Under the pieces are notes generated by a model that ran no database searches, was not told the origin of the DNA, and was given only the letters and a program-made list of their open reading frames with translations. DNA of 64,000 bases from Orthonyx spaldingii. Taxonomy: Eukaryota > Chordata > Aves > Passeriformes > Orthonychidae. Of this stretch, positions 1 to 12,067 are shown one piece after another. The position numbers and the translations under genes were made by a program. The stretch is from contig VZTJ01003855.1 of the NCBI GenBank assembly GCA_013397795.1, positions 1,145,824-1,209,823 of the forward strand, written 5' to 3'. Each line of letters opens with the position of its first letter. The first letter of the stretch is position 1.

Positions 1-1483
1 AGCTGGGCAGCAATGGCACAGGCACCACTGAGTAAACCCAGTTTGTGCTTTTGGTGAGTTAAGGACAGAGAGCTGCCTGTTTGCAGTTTTGTAGACTTGC
101 CTGCATTGTGCAGTTCTCTGAATTCCGAGGAGATGGTTGCAGGTGAAATGCCTCGGTGTCAGGACTGGGTTACATTGGTATGCATTTAATGATTTCAACA
201 TAATTCAAATAGTCACATTAATTTGCATTTTATTATTTTATTTACTCTGATATCGTGTTTCAGAAAAAATTATTATTTTATTGGATCATCATCATCTTTT
301 GAAACTCTTTTGCTGTAATTAACCACGCAAAATAATGAAGTCTAAATTACATTTTCAATTACTTGTGACTAAAATTGTCTTGATTTTTTTAAAAAAAAAG
401 ATCTCTCCTCTGAAAAGATTCATTGCTTTATCAGTGTTCTTGTGGTAGAGCTCTAGATTTGGGTAACTTGATTTTTAAATGTCAAATATAATTTGCTGAT
501 AGAAACATAAAGGGTATGCCTGTATTCTGAAAGAGAAAAAAGTCACTTCAGCATCATTTAATAGTGATGGGTATTTAAAATCAGCTTTTTAGCAATTGGA
601 TAAAGTCAGGCAGAACAAAGGAAGTTGTTACGTGCACACAGCCCCACTTTTGCACGTATGGATCTCGAATGTTTCTGTGCACACAGGGCTATAAATACAG
701 CAACCTGCAGTTTGGGCACAGATCTTCTGGAAATAGAAGATTCCATAATTTAGTGCTTTTCATAAAATATTAATGGCTTTAGAAATGTGAAATAGGTCTG
801 TTGGTCGTAGATGTCTCAGGCTGATGCTGTGTGTGAGTGGATGGGTTTAAACAACGATGTGAGGTTCCAATAAAACAGCACAACTGAGGGGAAGGGAGGA
901 GGAACAGAAGGGGAAGTGTGGACAGGAATTTAAATTTATTGAAGAAATTGCAGGGAATGTGTTTGAGGACTACATTGTAGGTATCACTTGGTATGAGCTA
1001 GAGTTATTCAAGGTTTCCATGAGCAGCCTTCAAAACAAAGAATTTTATCTGCTCTACTGAGATGGGAAAAAGCTTCTAGTGAAAAGAAGTTCCACTTTCT
1101 CCCTCATCACGTGCAGAAATGTGTTTTGTGAACATTGATCTCAGCCTTTGCTCTTGGAGTAGGTGTATTTCCTAGGAAGTTAAAATAGGAGAGTAATCAT
1201 TTTAATAAAATATTCAAGATGTTAGGAGTTTTTGGACCAGTCTAATATAAAAGTTGTAGGGAACATTAATCTAAAGGGAAATTTGGGGTGTTTGGTTCAT
1301 TTAAAACCACAACAGCATAATTGTTGGCATCATTTATCATTCTCACTTCTGTTTACTGCACAGGAGACAGCAATTACATCAATTCCACAAATGCCAGCAT
1401 CTGTAATTGTTTCTGTTACAAGTTTGGCATTTCAAACTGCAGACAGCAGCTCGTGGGTGGGGAGGCAGTGCAGGGCTGAGGGG
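1..1483. other. AT-rich non-coding stretch
   Basis: No open frame here resembles a known protein and no retroelement end is visible. The sequence is AT-rich with short A/T runs. The only structured parts are an inverted repeat with ACGTG cores at 629-658 and a TATA-like box at 690-697, listed separately. Most likely intron or intergenic DNA. Confidence 0.6.
629..697 (+). promoter_or_regulatory. Inverted repeat with ACGTG cores followed by a TATA-like box
   Basis: Seen directly: TACGTGCA at 629-636 and its exact reverse complement TGCACGTA at 651-658, separated by 14 bases. The 10-mer gtgcacacag occurs at 632-641 and again at 677-686. TATAAATA lies at 690-697. ACGTG is the known core bound by HIF/bHLH-PAS factors, and TACGTGC followed by CACAG resembles the layout of the erythropoietin hypoxia enhancer (established knowledge). 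That this is a working element is inference. Short motifs of this kind also arise by chance in 64 kb. Confidence 0.2.
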
Positions 1484-1612
1484 GCTCTGAGGGGCTGTGT
1501 CCCCCCAAAGGTGACAGTGAGGGGGCTGTGTCCCCCCAAAGGTGACAATGAGGGAGATGTGTCCCCCCAAAGGTGACAGTGAGGGAGCTGTGTCCCTCAG
1601 GGGTGACAGTGC
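1484..1612. repeat. 31-bp minisatellite, about four copies
   Basis: The core ctgtgtcccccc recurs near 1495, 1526, 1557 (as atgtgtcccccc) and 1588 (as ctgtgtccctca), an exact 31-base period. Each core is followed by aaaggtgacagtgaggg or a close variant. The copies differ by a few substitutions. The array removes stop codons locally and so creates overlapping open frames on both strands (for example 1232-1576 plus and 1416-1781 minus). These are repeat shadows, not genes. Confidence 0.9.
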
Positions 1613-4600
1613 CACCAGTGCCTTGCCCAGAAGAGGCTCTGCCTGTACCCCTGGGGTGCACAGGGCTGGATTGAGCTCTCCTGAGCAGCTGCCAAAGGGC
1701 ACAATAAACATCAAGGCTTATTTCCTGCTCATTTCCAGTACTCTCAGCACGAACTGGTTGCAGTTTTAAGTTAAGGCACATGAAGATTTATCTGGTGAAA
1801 CAGGAAGGGTTGAATCAAAGAATGTTAAAGCATCTTTCAGCTCTGTTTCTGGTCCAAACTCTTACCAGAGGTTTCATGAACAATTTCTGCATAAAAGCTT
1901 AGATTTTCCATATATGAACTCTCTGTGCTTTTACATTAAAAAAGAAAAGAGTAAATTAAGTACTTGAAAGCAGCTTGCAGGCAAAACATCATCCTGTACT
2001 TAAGCTGGTGTAAACTTGATCCCTATTCACAGATATAGAAGATGGAGATATCCTGCCAGCCAAAAATATTTTTCATAATTGATATAGATTGATATTTCTC
2101 TATAGAAAGTGTCTAGAGGGGAAAATGGCATTTTTTGAACCACTTTAAGGAAATGTCTGCTCTTCCTTTTCAGTAAATATTAAGTTGGGTTTAAGTTTCT
2201 GTATTTGGTTAAGCTTATCCAATTCCTTCTATAACTGTTTGATATTTACCCTTTTTGAAGGGAAAACGTTATCCAAGCAAGTTATTTGGAGCACACTGAT
2301 GATAAAGTGATGCTTGTGTGTTGCTGTTGAGTAGCAAAGATCACTGCATTCTCCTCAAGAAATCTTGGCATTTATTTCATGGTTTTCTCCATGTTCACTC
2401 TGACCTATATATTTTCAGATTTTTTCTTTTTTTGCCTGTGTTGCCACTTCCCATCTTTATATTTTTACCTGCCTTTCCTCATTCACACTGAAGGCATAAG
2501 AAGCTGTATGCAAAATGTCAAAATGATCTTAAATCTAACAACTGATGTTGTTTTCCTGGGAGCTCAGGTCCCCATTCAGAAGCACTGCTGCAATCAGGTT
2601 CTGTGTCTGTAGAGGGTCATAAATTTGGTTTCTTTTATAGCCTTGATTCCCTGAGTGTTTGAGCTTCCCTGGGTTTTTATGTTCCTCACTAAACTTCCCA
2701 CTCACTTCCTGGTTATTTCTATTTCATATTCTCCAGCTCAGGTCTGGACCAGGCAGTGGTTAACAGAATATGGATTTCAGTTCGGGTGTCCTAGGTAAAA
2801 ATTTTCCAGATAAAATAATTACCCTGCACTGTGTAGATCTGTGAACAAATGAAATACTTTGGAGACTGAGGAATTCATAGAGAAAAGTATCAAGAACTTC
2901 ACTGCTGAAATGACAGAGGAAATTCATGGCTCAGTACGGATATGGACAATGGTTATTTGTGCTAGAATCTGTCATATCAAGCATCAAAACTTTTTTTAAT
3001 TATTATTTTGGAACAAATTTGCTTTCCTTTAAAAGTTCACCTTCCCATCTAAAACACGTCTAATGGAATTTGTCTCCTTAGTCAGAACAGTAATAGTGAT
3101 CTTTATATAAATCTGCATGGATCTCTGCTTTTTGTGTAATTATTGAAGAGGTACTTGATTAGTATGCAAATACCTTCAGATTATCATTCTAAAACATTTT
3201 CTGTTGGGAGTTCTTTGATTGGCATTTTGTCATATGAGCTTTCATAAGAATTTATTACCCAAATCTTGTCTTGTTTCAATCTCCTGCTTAATGCTCGGTG
3301 AAGGAACATAATTCAGGTCTGAATGTTTGGGGCTGGGAGGAGGAAGTTTCAGGGGAAACTCTAAAGATGAGATCAAGTACATGGAACTCTGAAATTCATA
3401 CTCACTGAAAAGCCCACCAAAACCACCTAAATTAAAGAAAAATACCAACTGGATTTTCAAAGCAGCTTTTCTGCTGCTTTTATTGTCAGCCCTCAGTGAA
3501 GAAAAAAGGCTCAGACACACTGAACATGGAATTATTTGGGGCAGGTCCTGGCTGACTGTGTGTGGTTTATCACTGCTCTGGCTGCTTTTCAAGTTCCTCC
3601 TTCCACCCTCTTTAATAGTGAGATGGTTTCTCCAAATACTTTTTCAAATTGACAAAGCAGAATGGGAAGATTGAGACGGGGAGGGGTTTAAAGGCAAAAG
3701 GGAGTTAATTGCTTCCTGCAAATCCCAAGTTCCTCATATGCCACTGAAGATATTCAGCACTTTTCACGGCACCTTTTAAGTTTTATGTTGAAAATAGCAA
3801 AGAAATGGATTTTATGGTTAAGAATGGCAGCTTTGGGGAACTCAGAAGTTGTATAAAGTCAGCATGAAGGGCAACTCACTCACCTTTAGCTCAGTGTGCA
3901 TTCTGCAACCGAATTAATACAAGTGTGTATGCAAATTAGGAACTGTTTTGGTGCAGATCAAAAAATGGCATGGATTAAATGCATCATGTAAAAGTGTGGA
4001 GAACGTCACAGAAAGATGTGGAAGCCCGTGGCCAGTGGCAGATGTGTACTGCCAAAAGCAAAACTGCATTTAGGTGAGGGGTGATGACAGGGCAGAAATG
4101 CTGAAGAGTCAGGACTGCAGTGGAGAAAGGAAATGCTGTTCTTATCTCTCGTCTTCACCCATCGTTTCTGCAGATGGAAAGGAGATCTCCAAAATCTTTT
4201 GTCAATTGCTGTACAGGCGAGTTAAGGCAAACAACATCAAACCAAACTGTGCTTCGTGAATTTTCTTTGTATTCCACAGTGACAGGTTTTAAGATGTTAT
4301 GGAAGGCAAAAATTTGAGATTGTGCTGTGGCTTTTGTTCAAGCATTTAGCGTTGCTTAGCCCCTCACCTGCTGGCACCGGAGCTGAGGGAAGGTGTCTCA
4401 GCTGTTTTAGTCTCCTCCCCTGAACCATAACCTGGCACGTTCCCACCCCTCCTGCTTCCATGGGGTGTGTATTGCTGGAATGGTCAGGCTGAAACAAACA
4501 GATTGGGCATCAGCAAGAGGTTTTTTCAGAGGTCAGATTAGCAGCAACCTCTAAATCCTGTTTCAAGTTTGTACAACTAAAGGATTTCAGGGAAGCATCT

Positions 4601-4809
4601 GCCAGGATTTTTTGTTGCAGCCAGAATGCACTGGAGCTGCCTTTGGAGCTTGCTTTGGCTCTCAGGTACAGAACTGCTGCCCTGGGTCGTGGTTTTTGTG
4701 TTGTTGGGAACTTTGCGGCGAGGAGGGGCAATGTTCATGCACTGGAGAGGTTCAATTTCAATTGCCTTGAGGTACAAATGTCAATAAACAACACACAGAA
4801 TAAAAGATG
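1613..4809. other. Non-coding stretch, no recognisable gene
   Basis: Intron-like AT-rich sequence. Open frames at 3242-3592 (minus) and 4074-4317 (plus) have no domain, signal peptide or family resemblance and look like chance frames. No retroelement tail, tRNA or long simple repeat was seen. Confidence 0.6.
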
Positions 4810-5030
4810 AGCAATCAGGGTGGACAGCAGGGAAAGGTCCTTCCCCAGAGGGCTCAGGCACAGGAAGAGGCTCCCAGGGGATGGGCACAGCCCAAAGCTG
4901 GCAGAGCTCACAGAGCACCTCGGACCTGCTCTCAGTGCTGGGGTTTGGGTTAAGGAATCCTGCAAGGAGCAGGGATGATCCTTGTTGGTCCCTTCCAACT
5001 TGAAATATTGTAGGATTCTGTATATAAATA
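4810..5030 (+). mobile_element. CR1 LINE fragment (3' end), 5'-truncated
   Basis: The stretch gggtggacagcagggaaagg, then aggaagaggctcccaggg and gggcacagcccaaagctg, follows the 3'-UTR of songbird CR1 subfamilies as I know them. It ends gatgatccttgttggtcc, cttccaact and tgtaggattctgt, the typical CR1 terminal block (gatgatcc, gggtcccttccaac, attctgtga). CR1 elements in birds are usually short, 5'-truncated, dead copies without poly-A. Divergence from the consensus is moderate by eye. An assembly gap starts 28 bases beyond the end. Confidence 0.85.
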
Positions 5031-5057
5031 GGTTGTCATTGGCTTGTACTTGGTTTT

Positions 5058-5107
5058 NNNNNNNNNNNNNNNNNNNNNNNNNNNNNNNNNNNNNNNNNNN
5101 NNNNNNN
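5058..5107. other. Assembly gap (50 N)
   Basis: Fifty N characters. Both flanks carry the same six bases, ggtttt, at 5052-5057 and 5108-5113. The true gap may therefore be very small or even an overlap, and the N length is probably nominal. Confidence 0.98.
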
Positions 5108-5147
5108 GGTTTTACAGTGTTCCTGCTGCCAGGGAGAGCTCTGGGGC

Positions 5148-5165
5148 AAAAAAAAAAAAAAAAAA
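5148..5165 (+). repeat. Poly-A tract (18 A)
   Basis: Eighteen consecutive A directly after ctggggc. The preceding bases match no gene that I recognise, so there is no sign that this is the tail of a processed pseudogene. It lies 40 bases after an N gap, so its length is uncertain. Confidence 0.9.
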
Positions 5166-5380
5166 GAACAAAAATCAATGCGCAGGCTGTACAGCTTCTG
5201 CATCCCCATTTTTCACTCCACTGTTAGTTCTTATGTTACTTCCCTGCAAACATGACCTGAAAGCTAAAAATTTACCTAAAATCATTTACAGCATATCATT
5301 TTTACTAAGCTGAACTCAGTTTCTCTATAAAGTTGCACAGAGCACATTATTTTAATGTGTTATTTTGGCCTGATGGGCCT

Positions 5381-5472
5381 GGGTGAGTAGGTGGCTTGAT
5401 CTTGAGAGCAGTGTTGTCTTAAGGTGAGCAGCACTATTTCCACCAGGTCACGGGTTCAAACTCTCCCATACA
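5381..5472 (+). mobile_element. Degraded tRNA-Ile-derived SINE-like remnant
   Basis: The stretch ccaggtcacgggttcaaact (5441-5460) lines up with the T-arm and B box of vertebrate tRNA-Ile (ccaaggtcgcgggttcgatc), and gggcc near 5388 matches the tRNA-Ile 5' end. The middle (gagagcagtgttgtcttaa) loosely follows the D-arm to anticodon region but is diverged and carries an insertion. The acceptor stem does not pair, so it is not a working tRNA. Finch genomes carry a tRNA-Ile-headed SINE mobilised by CR1 (TguSINE1, established knowledge). The expected CR1-like tail is not evident downstream, so family assignment is inference. Confidence 0.45.
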
Positions 5473-7036
5473 CTTTCCTATTTCAGGCTTTTCGAAGGAG
5501 TGCTTGAGGGGTTCAGCTTATTTCATCAAAGCAGAGGGTTAAAGGGCTGCAGATTTTAATGCAAGTCCTCTTTTTCCTTCTAAACTTTTTCCTGTACATA
5601 CAAGACATAATTTTTAGCTCTTAAAAATTAGTTACTGCCCCACAGGAAATGCCTAAATGGATATTCTGCATGATGCTTTCCTTATATGTGTAAAATCATT
5701 TTATTTTGTCTGAATTATCATCTAAGTTTACTTTGTAATTCCTAAGAGTTATCAGATGATCATTAAATCTTGATTTTCTGTCAGGAAGAATTAATAATCT
5801 TGACTTCTGAATGAATTTAGAAGCAATAGGGGATTGGACTCAAATATTTGAATACCATTTCAGTGTTAAATCAGTTATTCATATTTCAACTTAGGCTTAC
5901 TGGTAGATAAAAAATAAATTCAATTCATAAATCCTTCTTTGCATTTGAATATTTTATTTTTTACCCCCGGAGCTGGGTGAGGATTGCTGCTCAGGTGTCC
6001 TGTGTTTGGAACACTCTGTCAAACACATTCCACCTGAGAATTTGCATTCATCAAATCTGTGCTGTCTTAAAAATCACCTCTGTAGGATAAAATAAAAGTT
6101 GTTTTGGGGTGAATTGGTCGACTTTAAGATAAGAAAAGCTGAAGTTAAAGGCAAGATTTGATATTGTGGCCCTGCCTTACTGGAAACTGCCGCTGGAGAG
6201 CCTGTGCTGCTGGTGATTCTCTCTTCTGTGCTTCCTCTAAATGGCTGTGGTTTTATTAATTAGTTATTGTTTCACTCCTCAATCACAAGGACCTCTGAAA
6301 GAAAAATCAATGAAGCTTCAAACCTTGCAGAGGTGTTTGTAGCCTGTTCCTGGTTCGTGCGTGTCTGGGTTGGGGCAGCAGTGCCTGCAGAGCCCTGCTG
6401 TCCCCTCCCTTTGCTCTGGGGACAGGACTGGCTGCTCCTGTGGACACAGAATGTCCACCCACCACGGCCTGGCTTTGAATTTACCAGATACAGGAGCTCC
6501 TTTCATTCTCTGCTTTCTTGATCCCGTTTTTGAGTTGAACTCACGAGTGCTGCTGCACAGCATTTCGTGTCTTCTCTGGTGCTCTATGGAAATGTCTTTC
6601 TCAGCTCTGTTCTGTCCAATTAATTAATTTCTCTGCCCAGTTTTTCCTGGGGTGACAGATTTCTGATCAGCTCCTCTAAATGCCATGTATTTCTCCCATA
6701 CATATTTGTGTACATGTATGCACACATGACCAGTGTATGTATATTCCACTCACTGTGCACGAGTTTATAGCTTCAGGCTTGCAGCCTTTACAGTATTTTG
6801 AACCCATATGTCATCCCGTCTGTCCTTTGAAAAGAAATAAAATTTCTTGCCTGTATTTTGTTGTTCCTTCTGTGTTGAGCCTGAGCTTGAGGACACAATA
6901 TTCAGCTCTCAGTGAGTTTCTGAATCTAAATCATGTTTCAGTTTCTGTAGTCCAGCTTCAAAAAACCATGAACTAAAAGCAAAGATGTGTTGTGAATTCA
7001 ATCTGAATAAGTTTTAAATTCTAGATCTAATGGCAT

Positions 7037-7063
7037 CAATTAATTAATTAAGTGGTAATTAAC
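7037..7063. promoter_or_regulatory. Cluster of TAATTA homeodomain-type cores
   Basis: Sequence shows caattaattaattaa followed by gtggtaattaacc, giving several overlapping TAATTA/TTAATTAA palindromic cores in 27 bases. Such cores bind many homeodomain proteins, but in AT-rich DNA they are common by chance. Conservation would be needed to support function. Confidence 0.12.
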
Positions 7064-10000
7064 CCTTTTGTGGATAACAAGCAGGTTTACTTAGAAGCTG
7101 CAGGAAAATATTTATTCAGAAGGTCAAAATCAGTCTGGTTTGCTGTAATGAAAGTTAGTTTATCTTATTCTGCTTTCCTGTTGATTGTACAGTCTTTCTA
7201 TAAGAACCAATGTTTATGCTTTCTAGAATAAGAGCTGGTTTTAATAATGCTTTGCTGAACTGTAGACTTTTTTCCCATTAAAACAAGGATTGGGTAAGAG
7301 AGCTAAGACAGAGATTCTGCTCTGAACAAGGGCTTCCGTGGCAGATGCAATTGTCAGTGGTGACTGAAAGTTATTCCACAACTCAAAGAAGAAGCAAAAA
7401 GATGATTAGGACAGTTCATACCAACTAGTTTATTCTTGCCTTGAAGTTGCCCTGTAATTTGTTTTGTTGTCAGTTTTAGCATATGTCACAAAAAGCGGAG
7501 CTGAAGTTGCTCGTGCTTCGTGTTTTCAGACCACGCGCACCTGAGAGACACCTGTCAGTCCCTGCAGTCCCTGCAGGTGCCATCTTTGCTGTAATAAGGC
7601 CACAAAAAGTAACCAAAAAAAGCCACCACATCACCAAGCAGTCTGATGGACTTTTTTCCCCTTTGGTTCCTTCTAACTTCTGAATTTCCTTCTGTTTTCC
7701 ATCTGACTTTTCTCAGTTACCAGTTTCCTCTGGTACACGCATTCACAAATCAGTGACATCTCCAGAATTTGTCAACACTTGCTGCTTTTCTTGGAATGTC
7801 CTTACTTGCTGCTGTAGAGCAGATTCTGTCAGCCTTGTGTTGCTTTGGTGTAGTCCATCAGCAATCTAATTAATCAAATTAAGCAAGGATAACGAAGTTT
7901 TCCCACTCTTCCCCCTCCTTCACAACCCTTGCCCAGCTTCCTCTCTGGGTGTTCTGCTGAAGGTGACAGGAGCTGATTTAAGGGTTCTATAAACCTGGTT
8001 ATGGCTCTTGTAGTTGTGAAAATAGGAGTAATATTATTGCACATCTATTAAATTCTGGACCATTTCTGGTAGTTTTGGGAATCCTACTTTTACCAGCTCT
8101 TCTGAGTCCTCAGAAAGGGGTGAAGAACCCCTGTCTAAAACTTTGCTTTATTTTTTCAATGTATGCTGTACCCTGTGGGCATATGTTAACTATTTTAAGA
8201 ATGAAGCTAAATAATAGATGTTAATTTATTTTAATTTTGTACAGTTATTTATGAAGAAGTCTCACTGAAGAGTTCTGGCTTAAGCTTTGAACAGATTAGA
8301 AATGATAAATTGGCAAAAAAAAAGAAGCCCTTTCCTTTTTGAAAAATATCACTGAAACCGGAGCCTTGGCATTCAGAACTGCTAAGAGTGTGGATGTAAA
8401 TACCAATGACAAGCCAAAAATAACTAATGTTAATAGTTATTATTTCTGAATCCCTGACATGTGCTTGCCAAGAGCCGGTGAGCTGAGAGGGTGTGAGAAA
8501 TGTTTAAGGGGTTTGGAAGCCGCGGAGTGCAGCCTCCTGCTCGAAGCAGGATTAGCCCCGCGCTCGCTGGAGTCAGCTGGGACCTGTCAGAGCAGCTCCT
8601 GCAATCCTGCCCGGGTGCCCCTGCCAGCTCTGCCCTGCACTCCTTGGGTAGAGCATTTATTTCCTGCCATTGCAGCTGCACGTTTGGGCTGCTGTCCCCT
8701 GTTTTACCTTCTGCCTGTGAGCAAGAACGTTTGACTGAGGGTTTGTGATTCCCCTTCGGCAGCTGAAGGCTGTTGTTAGATCCCTTCTCCTCACCAGAGC
8801 CACCAAGACCAAGTCCTGCATTGTAGTTCGCAGGAGCAGTCACCTCACAGGTCACCTGAAAGGAAAAGCAGGACAAACCATCTTAATGGACTGGATTTTG
8901 TTCCTTTCTTGCAGGTGGAGCCTGCATGGCATGAATTAATTTGGGGGTTTTGTATGACAAGTAGATTTTGCAAAGGCAGGGGATTGGAGACATAAGAATC
9001 AATGATTTCAGTGTATTAGCTGAATATGGGCAATATTAGTATTATAGATTAAATATAAATTCTGTAGGATAAGAATTAATGTCTGGTTAGAGCAGTTGTC
9101 AATTACAGGCTGGAGCTTTTTAATTGCATGAAGGCAGACTGGCTGATTAAGCCATTTTCAGAGAGAAAGAAGGAAAGACAGCTTAACTTGTGGCTAAACT
9201 ACAAGGATTAGACCCAGCATATCCAGGGCTAAGTGGTTGGCTTAAATGCTGACTCTGTATTTGACCTTGGATTTTTTAAAGATACTTAGTGAGAGTTTCA
9301 GCACCACTGAGATGTCCAGGAAATAATTCTGCCAGACATCTATCACTGGAGGGAGGGGATGAAAAACCTTTATCCATTCTCATGTGCTATAGTGGAAATG
9401 GCATTGCAGCTTCTTGTCAGGGGATGGCTTTGTGAATTTTTGGGTGTTGGAGATGCAAAGATCATGGTGCTTTGCTGGATTAATTTAGACAAGATTTGGG
9501 TTTTTGGAAGGATGCCTGCTTGTTCAGAGCAGCCCTCTCTGCCCCAGTCCCAGCAGTGATTCCTCCCTTCCATCCAGTACAACACCCAGTTTGTTTCTCC
9601 CATTTTTCTCTCTTCCATATATTCACCTTCCTTTTCTGCAGTGGCTGGATTCTTGTAAAACAGCTCGGCTAAAATCAGATTGTACATGTGGGTTTTACTG
9701 CTCTGTCAGTTAACTGTGGAAAGACATAAGTTATTGTTTCTCTAAAATATACATTTGTGCAAAAATATATAAACTGATTTTAAATTATACAAAGCATTTG
9801 TATTTAACTTTTGGAAGGTCCCTTCTGTGACCAGGTTTGTTCATGTGGGTGAGAATGCAGAAGGAAAGGGATGATCTTTTTAAAGAGGTGAGGTTTAAAA
9901 ACCTTCCAGCCTGATGCAGATTTTTTAAAGGCACCCTGCTGTACTTTTCCTGTTCAAACTCTTGAATCATTACCTATTTTAAGGATCTGCTGTGCCCTGA

Positions 10001-10704
10001 AGGAGTTGTGACATTTCCTAATCCTTCCTGCTGGACTTTGCAGATATTGAGGCTCTGTCATGCTGTGCTGGACTTGAAGTGCATAAGGCTTGGGTTTGAA
10101 TCATAACTCAAAACAAACACAAAAATTCAAATTGCAGTTAGCACTTTGGCTCTTTCTTACTGGCATTCCAAGAGTATTTAACCATATTCTTATTTTAAAA
10201 AAAATAAAAGGAATATGAAAATATTTTGCATACTTAAGAGTATTTATCTGCCTTGGATTTTTTTCCCTTCTGCACTGAGATATCATTTTCAGCCCTCTGC
10301 AAGCATGCTGTTTTATGAAATAGTTATCTGTCTTAAACTGAGTCGGTAGAACTCTTGGAATATAAGTAGCCAGATTTGCATAGTTTATGAAAAAAAAACC
10401 CTCTAACAAACTTTGTAGGAAACCTTTTGAAAATGTTTGATCTACAGTTTGCTTTGCTGCTGCTGCTGAGTAGGAAATTCCAAAATCACAGATGTGAATT
10501 AAAACAACCCTGTATTTTAAAAAGTCCCCATCCTCACAAAAAAGTCTCTAGAGATGGCTTTCTGTATCCAAACCTAGAAAACTTGCAAGTCAAGTTGTTG
10601 AGAAGAAATACAAGCTCTTTTTTATTTACTATTGTAGTTTTTCGTTATTTTCTATTGAAATATTAGGCTGGAAATTTGGAGAAGTTTGCTGATCTCTTTT
10701 GGGA

Positions 10705-10719
10705 TTTTTTTTTTTTTTT
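10705..10719. repeat. Poly-T tract (15 T)
   Basis: Fifteen consecutive T. The complementary strand would read as a poly-A tail, but no gene-like sequence lies at 10720-11000 in minus orientation. Confidence 0.9.
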
Positions 10720-11743
10720 ACTTTGATGATAAACAGCTGATGAAGTACCTTAAGAGCATCAAAAATGTCTTTTTTTCTGTAAGTTCATATAATTGTTTCC
10801 AATGCAAAAGTATTTGGACATCAGCAGGAATTCTCATCAAAGTGCAGCAAAGTCTCAGCCCTGTTTTATAGAAAATTTTGTCAGGAACACCTATTTAAAG
10901 AGGATACAAGAAAAGGTAACATGGCTTTTGATGAAATGTTTGATTCACAAAACATTGTGGGCTCTGCAGTCTGAGTCACTCAGCTCTGGTGCACAAGGGA
11001 CGAGCTGCTCGTGATTTGGCTTTAAAAGCAAACAGGGTCCCTTGGCTCTGGGAGTTCTGAGAAGGCACAAGGAAGGGGGGTGAGAGTTAAAGGCCGCCGT
11101 GCCCAGTGAATCACAGATAGGTGTAAACTGGTAACACACTGACTTTGTTATTTCTGCAGATGAAACCAGTTCGAGTGTGAAAACATATTCCCTCAGATGA
11201 AATAGAAGGAGCTTGTAGTTAAAAGTGTTTATATACAGCTAAACATAATTCTGAAGGACATTACCAGCTTTAGGCAAAAACTATCTGATGGATTAATGTG
11301 ATTTTAGTGGCACTAAGGATGTATTTTCCTAATCATTTTATCCAGCAGCAAAATTTGTGTAACTTCCTACTCTCTCCCACCCCAGAGAGAAACTCCTGAC
11401 TGTTTTCTTCCACCCAAGTTCCTAATTTCCTTGTCTGTATGGTAAAACTAGTTTTGGAGTGGTGCTGTAAACGGAATCTCTAAATGGGAACAAAACTGGA
11501 AAGGAAAATGGTGTTTGTTTTGTGGCATTAAACATTATTTTCAAGTCTAAAGGCATCTAAGAGGTGATGTGGGATTCTGAAGCCTGTTCCATGTGACAGT
11601 GGAAGAGATCCCCCAGCCAGGCCCTCTGTGTTCGGGAGGTGCCCGAGGCCAGGATTTGTCCCCAAATGACTCCGCTCCTGCTCCTGCTCCCAGCAGTGAC
11701 CTGTGCTGAGCCTGCCCTGCTCCCTCACACACAGCCAAGCTCC

Positions 11744-11776
11744 CCTGCCTTATCCTCCCCTCCCTCCCTCCCTTCA
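11744..11776. repeat. CT-rich (CCTC)n tract
   Basis: Pyrimidine-only run cctcccctccctccctccct ending in tcag. It resembles a splice acceptor, but all three frames of the following sequence, read to the possible donor at 11875, contain stops. I therefore treat it as a simple repeat. Confidence 0.7.
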
Positions 11777-12023
11777 GTCTGGACAAGGGTGAAGAGCAGA
11801 GTTTCAATTCCAAGCTCTTCCTGAGCGTCTCTGTGTGAGGAGCTGCTGCTTGCCCTGCAGCCCAGGTGAATGGGAAGGGATTTCCTCAGGCTTTCCATCC
11901 CCACGCTGTGTGAGCTGAAGGAGTGGCCTGGTTTAGTCCCCCTGCAGCGGGAGAGAAAAGGGCTCGGTGAATGTCTGACTCCTGGATGTTCAGGATTTGG
12001 AGCAGCACATGAAATAACATACC

Positions 12024-12067
12024 AGTGTGGATAAATAGAAACTAACACGTGTGGATAAAGAGAAACT
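12024..12067. repeat. 24-bp tandem duplication
   Basis: gtgtggataaatagaaact at 12025 is repeated as gtgtggataaagagaaact at 12049 with one mismatch, a 24-base period and two copies. Confidence 0.85.

Noticed and set aside
7655..7690. ggttccttctaacttctgaa resembling a CR1 tail
   Set aside because: Only a few bases match and the upstream CR1 sequence is absent.
11160..11200. Short acceptor-led frame ending in a stop (ETSSSVKTYSLR)
   Set aside because: Only 12 codons with a modest acceptor (ttatttctgcag). Too short to support.
11778..11875. Interval between a strong pyrimidine-tract cag and a cag|gtgaat donor
   Set aside because: All three phases contain stop codons.
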